From Molossus alvarezi (Eukaryota; Chordata; Mammalia; Chiroptera; Molossidae), in assembly GCA_037176705.1 (NCBI GenBank), contig CM073898.1, positions 26,892,488 through 26,956,487 of the forward strand: a DNA stretch of 64,000 bases, read 5' to 3'. The notes below the pieces were generated by a model. That model worked only from the letters and a program-made list of their open reading frames with translations. It did not search any database and had not been told where the DNA came from. Numbering within the stretch: position 1 is the stretch's first letter; the number at the start of each line of letters is the position of its first letter. Made by a program: the position numbers and the translations under genes. Positions 1 to 10,717 of this stretch are shown here, in pieces.

Positions 1-499
1 GACTTTATGGACCCCTTATACTCTTAAAAATAAGTGAGGACTTAAAAGAGCTTTTGTTTATATGGGTTATTTATAGACATTTATTGTATTAGAAATTAAA
101 ACTAAGAATTGATTAATTATTCAGTTATTAATGCAACAAAAATAACAATATACCCATTACACATTAACATAATTAATATATATTTTAAAAACCCACTATT
201 GTTTCCAAAACAAAAATTTAGTGAGAAGAATGATCTTGTTTTCCATATTTGAAAATATTTTGAATGTTTGGCTTAAGAGAAGACAGTTGGATTTTCATGT
301 CTGTTTTCCCATTTAATCTGTTGCAATATCATACACTATGCAGCATCTGGAAAACCCCAGAGTACACTCGTGAGAAAATGAGAATGAAAAAGGCAAATAA
401 CATCTTTATATTTTGTGAAAATAGCACTAACCTTATGTACCCCTTGAAAGAGTCTCTGAGATGATCAGGGGTCCCCAGATCACACTTTGAGAACCGCTG
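1..499. mobile_element. hAT-Charlie DNA transposon remnant, left end cut by window
   Basis: The right end, read on the minus strand, starts CAGCGGTTCTCAAAGTGTGA, which is the terminal inverted repeat form of Charlie-group hAT elements. The left side carries the matching GGACCCCTTA...CTCTTAAAAATA signature of the opposite end, but the terminal bases lie outside the window. The interior is AT-rich and resembles the AGAGCTTTTGTTTATATGGG and AGTGAGAAGAATG blocks known from mammalian Charlie elements. The 8 bp after the terminus (500-507, TTTTACAA) are the expected position of the target duplication. No transposase frame remains, so this is an internally deleted or decayed copy. Subfamily not assigned. 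Confidence 0.7.
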
Positions 500-507
500 T
501 TTTACAA

Positions 508-1050
508 CGACCAATGAGGAGAAAAACAAAATAACCCTTAGTGCTTCTTTTAGATAATTACACATGCCACAGGTTCTCCTATTTTAGTTCCATTTTCCCC
601 AAAACATAACAGTCTCTGATGCTTCAGAATTTTTAAAGGGTTTGGAAGAATTTCCCTCCTTAAAGCAATTTTCTACTCAAAATATAGTCAACAACCTTAA
701 CATATTTCTAGACTTTTTTTTTAATCTCTAAGAGCTTTTGTCATGTTTCAAAGCATGAAAATAAATAAGTAATGAGAAATTAAAAGTATTATTTACAAGT
801 TAATTGGTGGAACATTTTGACTTTTCAGGCAAGTGTAAGGCTCTCTTGCAAGAACTATGACTTTTTCCTGTTCACCTTTCCTCATATCGCCCAAATTGCA
901 ACAGCCCATTTTCACAAAGGAGACCCCATAGAACTCTGGGCTTAGCGTGTAAAGCAGACTGCTGGCTCAGCTTCCCAGGGCCACCATGCACCGTTGTCCA
1001 AACCCCATTGCCTGACTACATTGGCAAGGCTGAGGTCTCGATGCCTTCTG
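508..1050. other. Unassigned intergenic sequence
   Basis: AT-rich at first, then more balanced from about 840. No coding frame, RNA gene or recognisable repeat was seen. Confidence 0.5.
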
Positions 1051-2175
1051 GAGTCAATTTATTCATTTAGGGAAAGAGAAATCAAGTTTTGCCCTTCTGA
1101 AACTTGCTTTTATCTGGGGAACACTGAAAATAAACAAAGATACAATCTAATGTTAGGTAGTAGTAATCCCTAGAAAAAAGCAAGTTATGGGATAGACAAT
1201 GACAAAGCAAGGGTTTGGGTAAGGGGGTCAGGGAAGGCCTCCTTTAGCAGGTCACATTTGCCCAGAGCTCTGAAAACATAAGGGAGAATTCTACACCTGC
1301 GCCAAGAGCAGTCCTGGTAGAGGTCACAGAAAATACTAATTCCCTATGGTAAGAAGAAACTTGGCTTATTTGCATTGGAGGAAACAGCAGGAGACGGTGT
1401 GGCTGGAGCCAAATGAACAAGTGGTAGAGATAGAAGAACTGAGAGGTTGTCACAATTTATTCTAAGAGTGCCAGAAGCTACTTGAAAGTTTTGAGTAGAA
1501 GAGTGTCATGTTTAAAGAGGATCACTCTGAGTACACTTCCATCAGCTTAGAGCATGATGAAAGCAAAGAGACCAGTGGGTAGAGAGTTGCTAGTGGCTTT
1601 TACCAGGATGTTAGTTAGCAGTGGGAGAGGATGGTCCAATTTGGGCCTTTTTTTTTTTCTTTTTGATGCTAGAGACCACAGTATTAGCTAATTAGCTAAT
1701 GGATCCAAAGTGGGATATATGGAAAAGAAAGTAACTAGGATGAATGAATTTTTTTACTGAGCAACTGGATGAACGTTCTTGCCATTTACTAAGACAAGGA
1801 ATCCAGGGGACAGAAGTCAAGTGTTCTGTGTTGAATGTGTTACGTTTGAGATGCCTAGTAAACATCCAGGTAGGACTGTTGACTTCTCAGTTGAGCACAT
1901 GAGTCTGGAACTCAGAGTTGTGGCTTGAGATGAAAAGTTGAACATTACTGGCACATGGTTGGTCATTAAAAATCCCTGGTACTGGGTGGAATCAAACAAA
2001 GAAGGAAAGTAGAAAGAAGAGGAGATGGGGTCTGAGGACTGAGCCCAGGGCACTCCTATATTTGAGGCTGAGAAAAGAAGAGGGCCCAGAGAAGGAAACC
2101 GGAATAAGTGGCCATTGACGTACGAGGACAGCAAGGAGAATGGGATGTCCTGGGAGCATCTAAGCACACAAGTTT
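1050..2175 (-). mobile_element. L2 LINE fragment, antisense
   Basis: Successive phrases follow the familiar order of an inverted mammalian L2 3' region: GGTCAGGGAAGGCCTCC near 1228, GGATCACTCTGAG near 1520, GAGATGCCTAGTAAACATCC near 1848, and GGTCTGAGGACTGAGCCCAG near 2028. There is no open frame, as expected for a pre-eutherian fossil. A T-run near 1650-1670 marks low-complexity sequence inside it. Borders are approximate. Confidence 0.75.
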
Positions 2176-3430
2176 AGAAAAGTAGGTAGCAAGCACAGTA
2201 GATGACAGTCCCTTTGACTGCTCCTGACTTTAAAACACCACCGAGTAACTGGTGCCTAGTCCCACCTATATTCCTTTCTGCATAACAGGTTCTACACCTA
2301 CGTGTCCACCTCAGATGTTCTGCTCCTTATTTTGTTCTCATTCGCTTCCTTGACTGTCTCTATCCTGTGCCATAGCATGCCTTGGATGCCAAAGACCAGG
2401 ATCCTTGCCCCATTCAAACACCATCCTTCCTCTAGAATAACATGTTACAAAGAAATGTCCTAATAAACAAACACTGTATTTATCAACTAGACGCAAATTG
2501 GTTTGCCGTATTCAACTAAAAACAAAAGATACAACAAGATATGCAAAAACAATAAGGTGATTGTTCAGTAGTTATTTTCTGGAACGTTAAATTAACTGGA
2601 TCTTTTTCATATTTATGAGAAAATAATTGATGCTCATGATAATATCCTAAATTAATATATGGTCCCCAAAGCCTTCTTAGTCATTAAAGGAAAACTAATT
2701 ACAGTGAGTATTCTTTAGGGTTAAGCATAATACCTCATGTTCCAGTTCTTCTAGAATCAGAAGTTAATGTTTAGCTATATAGCTATTTCTGCGAACTAGA
2801 ATAATTGTTGGAACAGAAAATAATATTTTCTAAGCACAGCTAATAGGAGCATTTATTGGGATTAAATCAGCAGAAAGGAGAGGCAGGGGGTATTTCTGTT
2901 CTGGGCTGTACATTACTGTGGACTGTCAATGCCAATAAAAGAGCTTGGGTGAGGGTTCAGATCACAGTATTACAGAGAAGTGGAGTCAGGGTCTGGTTGA
3001 ACAATGCCCGTTTCAAGGCAGAAGTTGTCAGGAGAGTCCGCAGACAGTAGAAGAGAAACAGGCATCAGGAGGAGGTGAGGCATCAGGAGGAGGTGGAGTA
3101 CATTGTGGTTCAGACTCCATTCCCATGGGTCAGCCCTGAGGCCTCGTGTCCTGGTGGGAAGTCAATGACATAAAAGAAATGACAGCGTGAGGACTGGTCC
3201 TGAGGTTTCAATATCAGAGTCAGAAAGAGTAGTTATGCTACCCTGAGAGCGCTTTCCATGCATCTCTGCAATTGTCCTCCGCGGGGGGGAGGGGGGCAAC
3301 TACCTCGGGCAAAACAGGGACAATGGAGAGGTCCCCAAGCAACTGAACCGTGCCTGGAACACCGCAGATCTGGAGACAGAAAAGGGAAGAAGCTGAGGAA
3401 AAGCAGGTTCTCAACTTCCATAGGAATGCT
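2176..3430. other. Unassigned sequence, moderately GC-rich from 2.85 kb
   Basis: AT-rich to about 2830, then GC-richer with a G-run near 3283-3297. Short frames in 2856-3488 overlap one another in different phases on both strands, and none resembles a known protein. It includes the 18-bp tandem duplication listed separately. Confidence 0.5.
3060..3095. repeat. Perfect 18-bp tandem duplication
   Basis: The unit AGGCATCAGGAGGAGGTG occurs at 3060-3077 and again at 3078-3095 with no mismatch. The unit length is a multiple of three, so a chance frame across it repeats Gly/Glu/Ser-rich residues. It is best explained as a small recent slippage duplication. Confidence 0.9.
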
Positions 3431-3960
3431 GCTTTTCATTTATTTTTCAGTCCATTTGGGCAACCAGCGTTTACTGCGGTCCTACTAGCTTGGTCTGTAG
3501 AGAGAGACGGAGGTGAGGAAGTCAAAATCTTTGCCTTCTGGGAATCTCAAGCTTGATGTAGGAACAGCTAGAACGGCAGGTGGGCAAGGCAGCAAAGGCA
3601 GCGTAGAGGCACGGTCTGGGTGTTGTTCTGCAGGGAGGGTGGGGCCTGCTCTGCAGGCAGGAAGAAAACGAGGAGGATCGAGTAGGGCTTTCAAGAGAAG
3701 TTGATGGCGAAACCTCTCAAAGGGCCACGAGAGGTTCCCTTGGAAGGCGGCAGGAGGGAGCAGGGGCATGAAGAACAATAGTGGCATCCTGGGATGTGAA
3801 AGAAGTTTGATGCGTTCAGGACGCTTAATGCATACAGAACAGTGGTAAGAAAGAACGCCTGAGCAATAAAGGGCTGGACAGGCCATCCCAATGCAAATTT
3901 GGGATTTTAATTGAGGAGTTAAAAAGTCATCCAAAGGATTCAGGCTGTCACTGATTTTAT
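3430..3960 (-). mobile_element. Probable L2 LINE fragment, antisense
   Basis: It contains a degraded antisense L2-like series: CAACCAGCGTTTACTG near 3461, the phrase around CTTTGCCTTCTGGGAATCTC, then GTAGGGCTTTCAAGAGAAG near 3682. The 149-codon minus-strand frame within it shows no protein family features and is treated as chance. Confidence 0.5.
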
Positions 3961-4479
3961 GTGGTCATTTAGGTAGCTGGGGCATCGGTTCTTATATCCC
4001 TCCCGTAACTTCTGAGGTTTGAACATAACGCCCTAAGTCTCAGAGAGATTTTCATCAACACACAAGTGATCAGGTAATAGCCACTCCAGGAGCTACCATA
4101 GCAACTTGCAGAATTCGGATGTGGAATGAAACCTCTTTATCATCCTTAGACAAGATGGTCCAATCATTCCTTTAACACGTTTTATTGATTGTTCCCTAGG
4201 AACAAAGAACTTTAATGTCTTTTCTAAACCTAAATGAAAATCTCCAAAAAGTGGGGCACACACTTAGCGGCTGGCACCTACAACATTAACTCCTGTCCTG
4301 ATGTAATGATTGTATCAAGAGGAGCAGAGTCTCTTAGGAGAAACATACACTTCTTTTCTCTCTGGGGAAGCTCACTGGGGTAGAGGACATACAATGTTCT
4401 CTTGATCTCTGAGTATCTAGGAATAGTGCTCACTCATTTCAGATTTTCTAATATAATTATCTTTCTATTACTGGTCTTG
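3961..4479. other. Unassigned intergenic sequence
   Basis: No coding potential, RNA gene or confident repeat was recognised here. Confidence 0.5.
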
Positions 4480-4585
4480 TCCACTCCTTTACTTACGGCA
4501 TCAAACCTAATGCCTACTGCATATTAAATACTCACTCAATAGTTGAAGAGGTGAATGAACCAGTAAATCAATGAATAAACGTTGT
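4480..4585 (+). mobile_element. Possible L2 3'-end fragment
   Basis: The pattern ATGCCTACTGCATATTAAATACTCACTCAATAG followed by AATGAATAAACG resembles the terminal L2 phrase about yearly counts of ...CTCAATAAATATTTGTTGAATGAA. It is heavily diverged. Confidence 0.4.
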
Positions 4586-4829
4586 CAGACTATTTTCTCT
4601 GATATTTTGGGTGCATTTTACCTATAGCAAGCAATATCGACAATGACGGTGTCAAGCATTATTTGTAATATTCAATGTTTAAAAACATATAGCATTATTT
4701 TCTCTGAAAATAGAAACAGAGAGCTCATTAAATACGTATATGAATGTCTTGCACCCCATGATCTTTTTAACTGATTTTTAGTTGGCCGGAATACCACTGA
4801 GTGTGAAGAAAATGTGAGGTTTCTGTTAT

Positions 4830-4995
4830 CTTAAGAGACGCAGACATTATGATATAGCCCTAGACTGAGAGCTAAGTTGTGTAGCTCCCTGTTCTTAGCA
4901 CCTCTGAATACATGTGAGCACGTCAACTCCATCTTTTCTGATGCAGGTTGTTTATCTGTAAAATGATCCCCGGGTCCTCTCCTTTAGACCACTCC
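4830..4995 (+). mobile_element. Probable MIR SINE fragment
   Basis: The order follows a MIR in sense orientation: a head-like ATTATGATATAGCCCTAGACTGAGAG, then CACGTCAACTCCATC, then TTTATCTGTAAAATGATCCC, the diverged form of the MIR TCATCTGTAAAATGG core. Confidence 0.5.
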
Positions 4996-5256
4996 CTTAA
5001 TTTCCTCGTCCCACATACTGAAAACAGGATAACTTCTTGCCACCGAAACAATACCTCAGCAGCGATACTTGCACTTTTCAGGCACTACCCCAATGCAAAA
5101 GACTCTTGACCTTTTGCTGAAGGAAGAAAAGGGGTCACTTGGCATGGAGGGCTTTCCTTCCTGTAGCTGGAGATGAACTTAAGCATTTTTCTCTGCTCTG
5201 AACACTTAAGCCACATGAGTAATTTGCCCTTGAGTTGAACTACTGAATTTCAATAA

Positions 5257-5345
5257 AGATGTGTGTATGTGTGTGTGTGTGTGTGTGTGTGTAGGTGTCT
5301 GTGCCTGTGTGGGCCTGTGTGTGTGCGTGTCTGTGTGTGTGTGTA
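5257..5345. repeat. Interrupted (TG)n microsatellite
   Basis: A TG-dinucleotide tract interrupted by short TAGG, TC and CC variants. The interruptions suggest an older, partly stabilised array. Confidence 0.95.
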
Positions 5346-7412
5346 GGGAGAGATCTGGTCAATGTGGGAACTGAATGCAAAGACACTGGTGAATGAAGTT
5401 TCAAAGGGCCCAGTAAAGGCTCAGTACACGTCTATTTCTGAGTCAGAGTAGCTTGACATGCCAAAGCCAGTTTCCAGAATAGTTGTGACTCAGTCCTCTC
5501 TAGGAGCTCTTTGGACTGCAGCTCAGGAAAGGCTAGAGATTGATCACCATGTATTAAGAATTTCTCAGGAAACAAATGTTATATTCATATATAACATGAC
5601 ATTGTTATACTAGTCTGCCCCCCTCGGCCACATATTTTGGCATCAAGTTGTAAAAATTCAGTGATACAGTTTCTGGAGAGCTTTACTCCCTGTTTCGTTC
5701 CTGTTGACTAATTTTCTTTGAGAAGTAATTTCTTTGTTCTGCCTTTTACATTCAGCTACACCTTGGCTGAGGATGATAGAGTCACTCCCTGACCCAGTTC
5801 CCCCCCGCCCCAACCACCCAGTTTTCATGACCACTGCACACACACTCGGTCCATCTCTCTCTTACACACACACAAAAAACATCACCATTTTTCTGAAAAA
5901 CAAAACCAGCCACCTGCTTACGGCAGTTCTACTTGTCCCGGTGAGGACAGCTGTTATTTGAGCCATAACCAGCAGAGGACTGCTGAACCAAGTGTCTTCC
6001 CTGCCCTGTTTACATATTGCTGAGGCCAACTAAACTCAGTATGACCTTTACAGAGCTAAGCCCTTCCAACACATTGCAATAGGCCGTCATCTTTCTATCT
6101 CTACATCCAAGCATTAATTGAAATATCTACTTAAAGTTATCGAATCAAATGAACTACCCATGTAAAACTCTGTGATTTGTTTAAGTGGGGGAAAACTGAA
6201 GTAGTTCTTTTTGTTGAAAAACTCTCATCAGAATATAGTACACGTCTCCTTCTCAAAAATCAGTTTCGGTTTAGTTCCAGAGGATCTCAGAGAGAGCAAG
6301 TTTTCAATGATTTTTATACTTCGATAAACTTCCTAAAGAAAACTTGCATCCATTTCGCTGGATGTTGGATTACATTGTTCACCAACAAATGTTAAGCTTC
6401 AGGAAAACATTCAGGCTTCATCAGTTCAGAGCACGAATTCAGAATGTGCAAACATTTAGACATGTGCTTATTGTTAAATGAACATTTAAAATATATTTCA
6501 CTGAATTGTGAGAGTCCTCTTGGTGGGATTTCAATTCTAAATTAATATTTTTTCAATTAAGTGTTTAAAAGATGTTGGAATTCGTGTTTGTTTGTATTTA
6601 ATTTTAACTTACAAATTTGAAATTACACTTTTGACTATTTTATATTTAAGCACATAGTCACAATGAATTCATTGCTGCACTAGAACGTGAACCCTAAACT
6701 GTTTATATACTATTTATCTTCTGATCATAAATGTTCTCAAGTTGCGGGAAATCAATGTTTTTAAACTCATAAAGATCTTTCTCTTTGTCACCAGGCTGAC
6801 TACCACTTTTTTTTTTTTCTCATCAAGATATTCTGAGGCAGAGATAATAGTGATAAATATTTCATACATTCTACAGAGGAGGAAACAGAAATTTCTCATC
6901 TTGGTCAAAAACAGAAAATATTTCAAGGGCAATAAGTAGGGGTTTCTTCTTCTCATCTCTTAAAACATTGGTTTTATTTCTATTAGGAAAAATCACTAAA
7001 ATGTTCATAATAAATGAGTGTTTCCATCTCAGCTTTGATTACAAGGTGTTTTGGAATCCTAACACTTCTGGATATGTAGAAAACATTTAAAAAATCATTG
7101 CTGTTGGGAGAAAAATGCAAGCCTATTTAACACCCCTTGCCTCATGTATCTCATCATAGTGGTCCATTAAGTAGCAGCATCACTTCTTGTCCTCCGCCTC
7201 CACCCATGGGACAGTAATTAATGTCCTGGGCAATTTCTTCCCGATGCCGTGATCTGTTGATACAGCTATGAACACTGACTGACAGCCCATGATCAGGTTT
7301 GCACAGTGACTTGACTTCATTGAAGAATGGGAGAAAAAGCGGGACAAGGAGAGACCATAAGGTTTAGTTTTTGGTGCCAGTAAAGAGGCTACAAGCATTT
7401 ATTTTAAGACTG
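5346..7412. other. Unassigned sequence
   Basis: Mixed composition becoming AT-rich after 6100. A C-run lies near 5799-5810, and a short A/C stretch near 5820-5880. Frames of 60-80 codons occur on both strands but none is recognisable. No RNA gene or confident repeat was seen. Confidence 0.5.
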
Positions 7413-7444
7413 AAACAAACAAACAAACAAACAAACAAACAAAC
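7413..7444. repeat. (AAAC)8 microsatellite
   Basis: Eight uninterrupted copies of AAAC. There is no spacer structure, so this is a simple repeat. It may be the decayed poly(A) tail of an unrecognised retroelement. Confidence 0.95.
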
Positions 7445-7551
7445 ACCTTGTGAAATATTGGAAGTGGAACCCAAATATGATTCTTTTCCCCAAATGAACT
7501 GCCATCAAAGGTTAGGCTGCCCCAACCTTGCTTTCTTTGATGAAAGAGGTT

Positions 7552-7811
7552 GAGCCCTGGCCGGTTTGGCTCAGTGGTTAGCGCGTTGGCCTGCGGTCCA
7601 GAGAGACCTGGGTTCGGTTCCCGCTAAGGGCACGTACCTCGGTTGCAGTTTGTCCCCGGCCCTGGTTGGGTCGTGTGGGTGGCAACCACTCGATATGTCT
7701 CTTTCATGCTTCTCTCTCTCTCTCCTACTCTATCTGAATAAAAATGTGGAAAAATGTCCTCGGGTGAGGATTAAAAAATATTTATATATATATATATTTA
7801 TTTATATATAT
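7552..7811 (+). mobile_element. Ves-type bat SINE, sense, long form
   Basis: The tRNA-derived head starts at GCCCTGGCCGG (7554). An A box, TGGCTCAGTGG, lies at 7567-7577 and a B box, GGTTCGGTTCC, at 7611-7621, giving an internal Pol III promoter. A second unit with a CT-rich run follows, and the element ends in the hairpin TCCTC-GGGT-GAGGA at 7757-7770. The A-tail has become a (TA)n/(TTTA)n microsatellite at 7773-7811. A 9-bp target duplication, AAAGAGGTT, flanks the element at 7543-7551 and 7812-7820. The frame through it is not a protein gene. Confidence 0.92.
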
Positions 7812-7820
7812 AAAGAGGTT

Positions 7821-8229
7821 ATGTGTATTAGTTGAATCCTAATCAAAACGTCTGGCTGGGTGACAGGGACTCAGAGACATCCCTTGTCGAGATGTGTTGT
7901 GTGCACTGACTGCTCTACCATCCCCCTTACCCCAGTCCACATGTCAGGAAGAGGGACTCAGTGATGGGCTAAAAGATGGAGCCCATGATAATCTGCAGCC
8001 AGTGCCCACCATCTAATCCCACATTTTTGAAGAGATTTGTGAGTGTCTGTAACTGCACTGATGTTTAAACACAAGTGCTTAAAAACACATGAGATCACAA
8101 CCACAACCTTTTTAGTGATGTGCTTTTCTGTGGGAGGGGAGAGAGACGTGCACTCCTTGCCCTTAGAAACAATTGTGTCAGAAAAAGCAGGCAGCATTCA
8201 GAGACAATTTCTAAAAGGAAGCAAATGTT

Positions 8230-8268
<39 letters not shown>

Positions 8269-8429
8269 ACATGGGCGTAGGCACTTGAACATTTTAAAGA
8301 ACATGAGTTACCATGGGGAGGAATGCATATAAAAAAAGGGCAATTAATTGGTTCTGAGACGTAACATTTCTTTTTAAGGCTTTCAGTTTTGAATGTCATC
8401 TTTACACCAATGAATGCCATATTTATTTG
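7821..8429. other. Unassigned sequence with a TG microsatellite
   Basis: Apart from the TG array at 8233-8266 no repeat or gene was recognised. Open frames across the array in both strands are products of the dinucleotide repeat. Confidence 0.5.
8233..8266. repeat. (GT)17 microsatellite
   Basis: Seventeen uninterrupted GT units, long enough to be polymorphic and able to form Z-DNA under supercoiling (known behaviour of such tracts; not shown here). Confidence 0.97.
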
Positions 8430-8434
8430 AAAGC

Positions 8435-8660
8435 ACCACAGTGTTGGAGAAAGGAGGCAAAATAGGCCTTGAATTCAGCCACACCTAGGTTTAAATCTCC
8501 GCCGTACGTCAGCTATGTGATTTTGTTGCAAAATCATTTAATCTAGTTGAGCTTCACTTATTCAATAAAATTGGGAATGCCACCTTTCTTGCAGGAGGAC
8601 CATTGTAAAATTTCAACGAGCTAACATGTAGCGCACCCAGCAGTGTGTTCAGAAAGAGCA
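8435..8660 (+). mobile_element. MIR SINE fragment, sense
   Basis: GAATTCAGCCACACCTAGG followed by TTTAAATCTCCGCCGTACG, then CTATGTGATTTTGTTGC, AATCATTTAATCT and TTGAGCTTCACTTATTC give the MIR order of tRNA-like head, core and tail. It is diverged as expected for this old family. Confidence 0.65.
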
Positions 8661-9054
8661 ATAGTCAGTAACTCTTCACTTCCTCTCCTTTCCCTGCAGA
8701 GAAGCACAGCTTGATTCGAGCTAATAAAATCACATGTTGCAGAGAATTATCATAACCTTTAACATGGGGCTCATGGGTAGGAGGAGAAAGTGGGATACTC
8801 CTTTTGTTCTTGAAAGTATACCAGTGGAAAATGAGTGGTTCTTAATCTTAACCTTTTCAGACAAATTGTTTTTACCTGCTGAAAAGTGGGGTCCCAAGTC
8901 TTCACATCTCTACACCTCCTTATCTCTCTCAGAATTCAGAGAATTCCTTGCCTGGAGGAGGAAGCCAGGATTCTGATTCTTCCACAGCCCTTAGTGATTT
9001 CTGAATAAGGATTGCGTTGTTTTATATTAGAATTTCATAGTTGGGAGAGACATC

Positions 9055-9260
9055 ACAATAGAGTGTGTCAAATTTTATGACACATTGGAATCATTTGAGC
9101 AACTTGATAACAGTAGAGATTCGCAGGACCCGTCCCGAACGACTCTCAATCTGGAGGTATGTGTTCCAAGTTCTTGCAATTTTTAAAAACAAATATCCCG
9201 AGTATCTCTGATTCAGTTGGCCCTCTCACATGGAGTACCCCTGCCTCACAGGCTGTTTAA
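9055..9260 (+). mobile_element. Probable MER5-type hAT MITE
   Basis: CACATTGGAATCATTTGAG, then GATTCGCAGGACCCGTCCCG, then TCTGATTCAGTTGG follow the order of the MER5A/B Charlie-derived MITE. Its AGAATCTG...TTTTAACAA segment is diverged. Terminal repeats are not preserved. Confidence 0.5.
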
Positions 9261-9499
9261 TCCAAGGTTCCTCCGTGAAGGGTCATCTCTGACTTCAGAC
9301 TCAGTGCACAGTGGCCAGGCGAGGCTCGGGTTTTGTAGGATCTAAAGTTTATACAGTTTGGGGGCCTGCTTTAAGAAAACAAACCGACAAAAAATATCTT
9401 ACTTCTGTAAATGTTGCCAAAGCATATGATCATGGATTGAAATTGCCAGGAAAGCTGTGACTATGGACAGAAGCTTCCTTGGCTTTTCAGTACGTCCAC

Positions 9500-9675
9500 T
9501 TCAGAGCAACAGATGACCTCCATCCTTGTAATTGCCTCTAATCTGCACAATGAGGGAACTGCACACAGAGGCTTTAAGTAACTTGCTGTGGTCCCACAGC
9601 TAGAAAACAGCAGACCTAGGCTTTGAATTCAGGCAATCTGTCTCCAGAGCCTTTCTTCCATTTACCATGACAACA
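9500..9675 (-). mobile_element. MIR SINE fragment, antisense
   Basis: GCACAATGAGGGAACTGCACA, TTTAAGTAACTTGCTGTGGT, CCCACAGCTAG and TTTGAATTCAGGCAATCTG are the reverse of the MIR core and head in the right order. Confidence 0.75.
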
Positions 9676-10140
9676 TAATGTCTCTTCTAGACACTTCCTG
9701 TGTTCAGAAAGTTACAGAGACAATGCTTCTCCTTATTTCTATTACAGGAGACTGATGAGAGAAAGTGCTGATGACAATAAATAAGGAGATACAATGATTA
9801 GTTGAAAATTCTGCATTACTGGTGACTATTAAGTTAAATCTATTTATTTAGATATTATTATATTTTAAAATCTAAATTTCAAATACATAATCACTCACTC
9901 AAGACCCTGGGAGATTAAAAGTAAAGGAACATACGTCTCTGATCCCTGGCAGTTTATAATCTAATAGTGCAAGCGTGTGTAGAGGGGGGGGCTGGGTGAA
10001 CAGCCCTGAGCTGAAAGCATGCTGAAGTCTGAGGAAAGCTTGACCATTCAGAGCAGAGAAAGCCTAGTCCTAACCTCCCCAAGGGAGTAGCTGCATAAAA
10101 CAAAAACAAAGCAAATGAAAAAAAAAAATTACAGAGTGCT
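9676..10140. other. Unassigned sequence
   Basis: AT-rich with a short G-run near 9983. No gene or confident repeat was seen. Confidence 0.5.
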
Positions 10141-10144
10141 ACTC

Positions 10145-10590
10145 ATCTAGTCCAATATTCTACTAGGAACAGGTCCCTCCATTTTAACTGCTCGGAATAA
10201 GCAGGAAGGTGTGGCCACGTGACAAGAGGGAAACAGAGTGTTACGGGGCAGCTTCCACAACACCTTCTTAAAGGACAGCTGCCGTGGCCCTTTGCCTCAT
10301 CCTCTCCCCGCTGCTCCTTTCTGCTGGCTCGAATGCAGACTAGTGACTGGGATCTGAGCAGCCTCCTGGTCCATGTGACACAGTGCACGGAAGCTGACAA
10401 GGCTTCAAGACAGGTAGAAGGAGCCCTAGTGATCATTGGCCACTCTGTCCACCGGGACTGCTCGTCTCCAACTTCTGTTCGTCAGAGAGGGACAGACCAG
10501 AGCTCATTGGAGAAATGTTTATTTGGGGTTTTTTTTCATTTGCAGCTGACCTTAATCCTAATTGATAAAAACCTTTCATGAGAAGGCTGA
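10145..10590 (+). mobile_element. Possible MaLR-like LTR fragment, sense
   Basis: The 3' portion, GTTTATTTGGGGTTTTTTTTC then GCAGCTGACCTTAATCCTAATTGAT near 10520-10563, resembles the terminal stretch of ancient MLT/MaLR-class LTRs. The upstream half is GC-richer and fits no family I can name. The 120-codon plus frame and the 97-codon minus frame overlap and neither looks like a protein. Confidence 0.3.
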
Positions 10591-10707
10591 CATCAACATC
10601 AACCATCATTCTGTTGAGAAGCTCCCATCATAGAACAGGTATAACTATAACTCGCATTATATGACCATACTTTTTAAAAACAATGTATTGTTATTATGCA
10701 TTCAAAT

Positions 10708-10717
10708 AAAATCATCC
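10708..10717 (+). repeat. Target-site duplication, left, of L1 at 10.7 kb
   Basis: AAAATCATCC here is repeated exactly at 12081-12090, immediately after the A-rich end of the L1. This defines one retrotransposition event. Confidence 0.9.

Noticed and set aside
3485..3934. A 149-codon minus-strand frame as a possible gene
   Set aside because: It lies in probable L2 sequence, overlaps other frames, and shows no domain or membrane pattern.
7413..7444. CRISPR-like direct repeats
   Set aside because: A plain (AAAC)8 tract with no spacers, in a mammalian genome.
7567..7621. tRNA gene
   Set aside because: A and B boxes are present but belong to the SINE head. The cloverleaf is not intact and target duplications prove retrotransposition.
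8043..8420. Several overlapping frames around 8.0-8.4 kb
   Set aside because: They are kept open by the (GT)17 array, giving Cys-Val or His-Thr runs in different phases.
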